64,000 nt of DNA from Mycobacterium sp. PSTR-4-N (GTDB lineage Bacteria > Actinomycetota > Actinomycetes > Mycobacteriales > Mycobacteriaceae): NCBI RefSeq assembly GCF_022348085.1, contig NZ_JAKRFN010000003.1, positions 299,433 to 363,432 of the forward strand, given 5' to 3'. Below, in pieces: positions 63,226 through 64,000 of the stretch. The stretch's first letter is position 1, and the number at the start of each line of letters is the position of its first letter. A model generated the notes under the pieces. That model made no database searches. It saw only the letters and a program-made list of their open reading frames with translations, and was not told the origin of the DNA. A program made the translations under genes and the position numbers.

Positions 63226-64000
63226 CTACCGACCTTCCCAGCGATCGCGGCGGTCACCGCCGGTGACTGGTGCCCGCGCGACATCCGCATCGGTGGCGGG
63301 GGCGTGAGCGGCCCCGCCCCCCTGGGACGCCGACCAGTCCGTGCCGACGCAGAGGAGGTCGGACGGCACCGGAATCTCGTTGGGCAGCGGCACCGGCAGA
63401 CCCGGAATCGACGGGAGATTCAGCGGGGACGGCGCGATGAGATTGGAGACGCCCGTGGCGAGCAGGGGGGTCACCGCATCCGGCACAGGAGGCGCGGAGA
63501 TCGACACGGCCGCAGGGGCGCCGGGCGCAGGAGCCGGCGGCGGAGGCAGGGCTCCGGCCACCGACGATGCGGCGTCCTGGACCGTGCGCAGCACCCCAGG
63601 CGGAGTGAGCAGATCGCGCACCGTCAGCGAGTTACCGGGCGTACCCGGGATCGGAGACGACGGGACACCACTGGTCGCACCCACTGATGCGGGCGGGGTC
63701 GGCGGCACCGGCGGTGTGGCGGCACCGGCGGGAACCGTCACAGCAGCACCCGGACCACCCGGCACCGGCGGCGTCACCGCGCCAGCAGGAACCGCCACCG
63801 GAGCACCCGGCACACCCGGCACCGGCGGCGTCACCCCACCAGCAGGAACCGCCACCGGAGCACCCGGCACACCCGGCACCGGCGGCGTCACCGCGCCAGC
63901 AGGAACCGCCACCGGAGCACCCGGCACACCCGGCACCGGCGGCGTCACCCCACCAGCAGGAACCGCCACAGCACCACCCGGACCACCCGGCACCGGCGGC
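63226..64000 (-). CDS. Proline-rich repeat protein, C-terminal part (start beyond window)
   Basis: At least 258 residues are visible; the frame runs off the window end. The N-terminal visible part is a tandem repeat of 19 residues with the core APVAVPAGAVTPPVPGVPG, alternating between AGAV and AGGV forms. The C-terminal half is different: NSLTVRDLLTPPGVLRTVQDAASSVAG, LLATGVSNLIAPSPLNLPSIPGLPVPLPNEIPVPSDLLCVGTDW and a basic end (DRRDRWEGR). The composition suggests an exported cell-wall or surface protein, but the N-terminus with any signal peptide is not visible. The GTG at 63993 is a repeat codon, not a start. No family recognised. Confidence 0.7.
   Translation of the reverse strand, partial: PPVPGGPGGAVAVPAGGVTPPVPGVPGAPVAVPAGAVTPPVPGVPGAPVAVPAGGVTPPVPGVPGAPVAVPAGAVTPPVPGGPGAAVTVPAGAATPPVPPTPPASVGATSGVPSSPIPGTPGNSLTVRDLLTPPGVLRTVQDAASSVAGALPPPPAPAPGAPAAVSISAPPVPDAVTPLLATGVSNLIAPSPLNLPSIPGLPVPLPNEIPVPSDLLCVGTDWSASQGGGAAHAPATDADVARAPVTGGDRRDRWEGR
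63706..64000. repeat. 57-bp tandem repeat (minisatellite)
   Basis: A 57-bp unit starts at 63763, 63820, 63877, 63934 and 63991 (the last cut by the window end), with a diverged copy at 63706-63762. Units differ mainly at one place, reading gcgcca or ccacca in alternate copies, so the array may have grown as a 114-bp double unit. Because 57 is divisible by 3, changes in copy number keep the reading frame of the proline-rich protein. Confidence 0.9.

Noticed and set aside
1..64000. tRNA, rRNA, insertion sequences, prophage genes, CRISPR arrays, toxin-antitoxin or defence modules
   Set aside because: Read for on both strands; no tRNA-like T-loop words in suitable context, no transposase or integrase motifs, and no spaced direct repeats other than the coding 57-bp array were found.

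Overview
The window reads as a chromosomal segment of a fast-growing, environmental Mycobacterium (Mycolicibacterium-type). The DNA is GC-rich with GTG and TTG starts. It carries the conserved mycobacterial block that in M. tuberculosis runs roughly from aspS to thrS: aspS, hisS, ppiB, rel, apt, yajC-secD-secF, gabT, ruvCAB, pdxS-tesB-pdxT, then thrS-HIT-pgsA-patA-pimA-nudix. Phosphatidylinositol mannoside genes, LexA boxes of the mycobacterial type (CGAAC-N4-GTTCG), an LpqH-like lipoprotein and a three-domain carboxylic acid reductase all fit this assignment. No rRNA, tRNA, IS element, phage or CRISPR was found, and no stretch longer than 300 bases lacks a gene.

Layout. 1-3499: a catabolic-looking cluster with the tail of an SDR, a BtpA/SgcQ TIM-barrel protein overlapping a cupin, a convergent HxlR regulator, then a thiolase and a DUF302 protein read divergently from the regulator. 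3489-6192 (-): aspS coupled to two tandem deazaflavin-reductase-like paralogues. 6272-14533: SRPBCC protein, carboxylesterase, two metallopeptidases, a SplB-like radical SAM protein and HelD sharing a LexA box, and a secreted protein. 14794-19549: a complete urea-type ABC transporter urtABCDE. 19655-22023: two membrane proteins and a lipoprotein. 22098-33274 (mostly -): hisS, MBL hydrolase, rel, apt, solute-binding lipoprotein, secF, secD and yajC, with ppiB read the other way. 33560-38613 (+): gabT and car. 38615-42648 (-): membrane proteins, ruvB, ruvA, ruvC and a TetR regulator. 42711-50890: an alpha/beta hydrolase under a likely TetR operator, fmdB-fmdA, a YebC-family protein, a CocE-type hydrolase, an acyl-CoA dehydrogenase preceded by a perfect palindrome, and an NCS1 permease with an extra zinc-type module. 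50897-60852 (-): vitamin B6 synthase genes, the PIM/phosphatidylinositol operon with thrS, and a thioesterase operon. 60874-64000: aldo/keto reductase, DUF1990, GAF-ANTAR protein, and the end of a proline-rich protein built on a 57-bp tandem repeat that runs off the window.

How the genes work together. Housekeeping blocks are tightly packed, many with 1-4 nt ATGA/GTGA/TGATG overlaps that imply translational coupling. They cover protein export (YajC-SecD-SecF), stringent response and purine salvage (Rel, Apt), Holliday junction processing under SOS control (RuvCAB), pyridoxal phosphate synthesis (PdxS/PdxT) and the first steps of PIM synthesis (PgsA, PimA, PatA). The accessory genes point to scavenging of small nitrogen compounds (UrtABCDE, FmdA/FmdB, the NCS1 permease, GabT) and to handling of acids, esters and acyl-CoAs (thiolase, CAR, acyl-CoA dehydrogenase, esterases). 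I found no clearly new defence or mobile system. The most interesting leads are the LexA box between the radical SAM gene and helD, the NCS1 permease with a C-terminal cysteine module, the BtpA-cupin cluster, and several clean operators.
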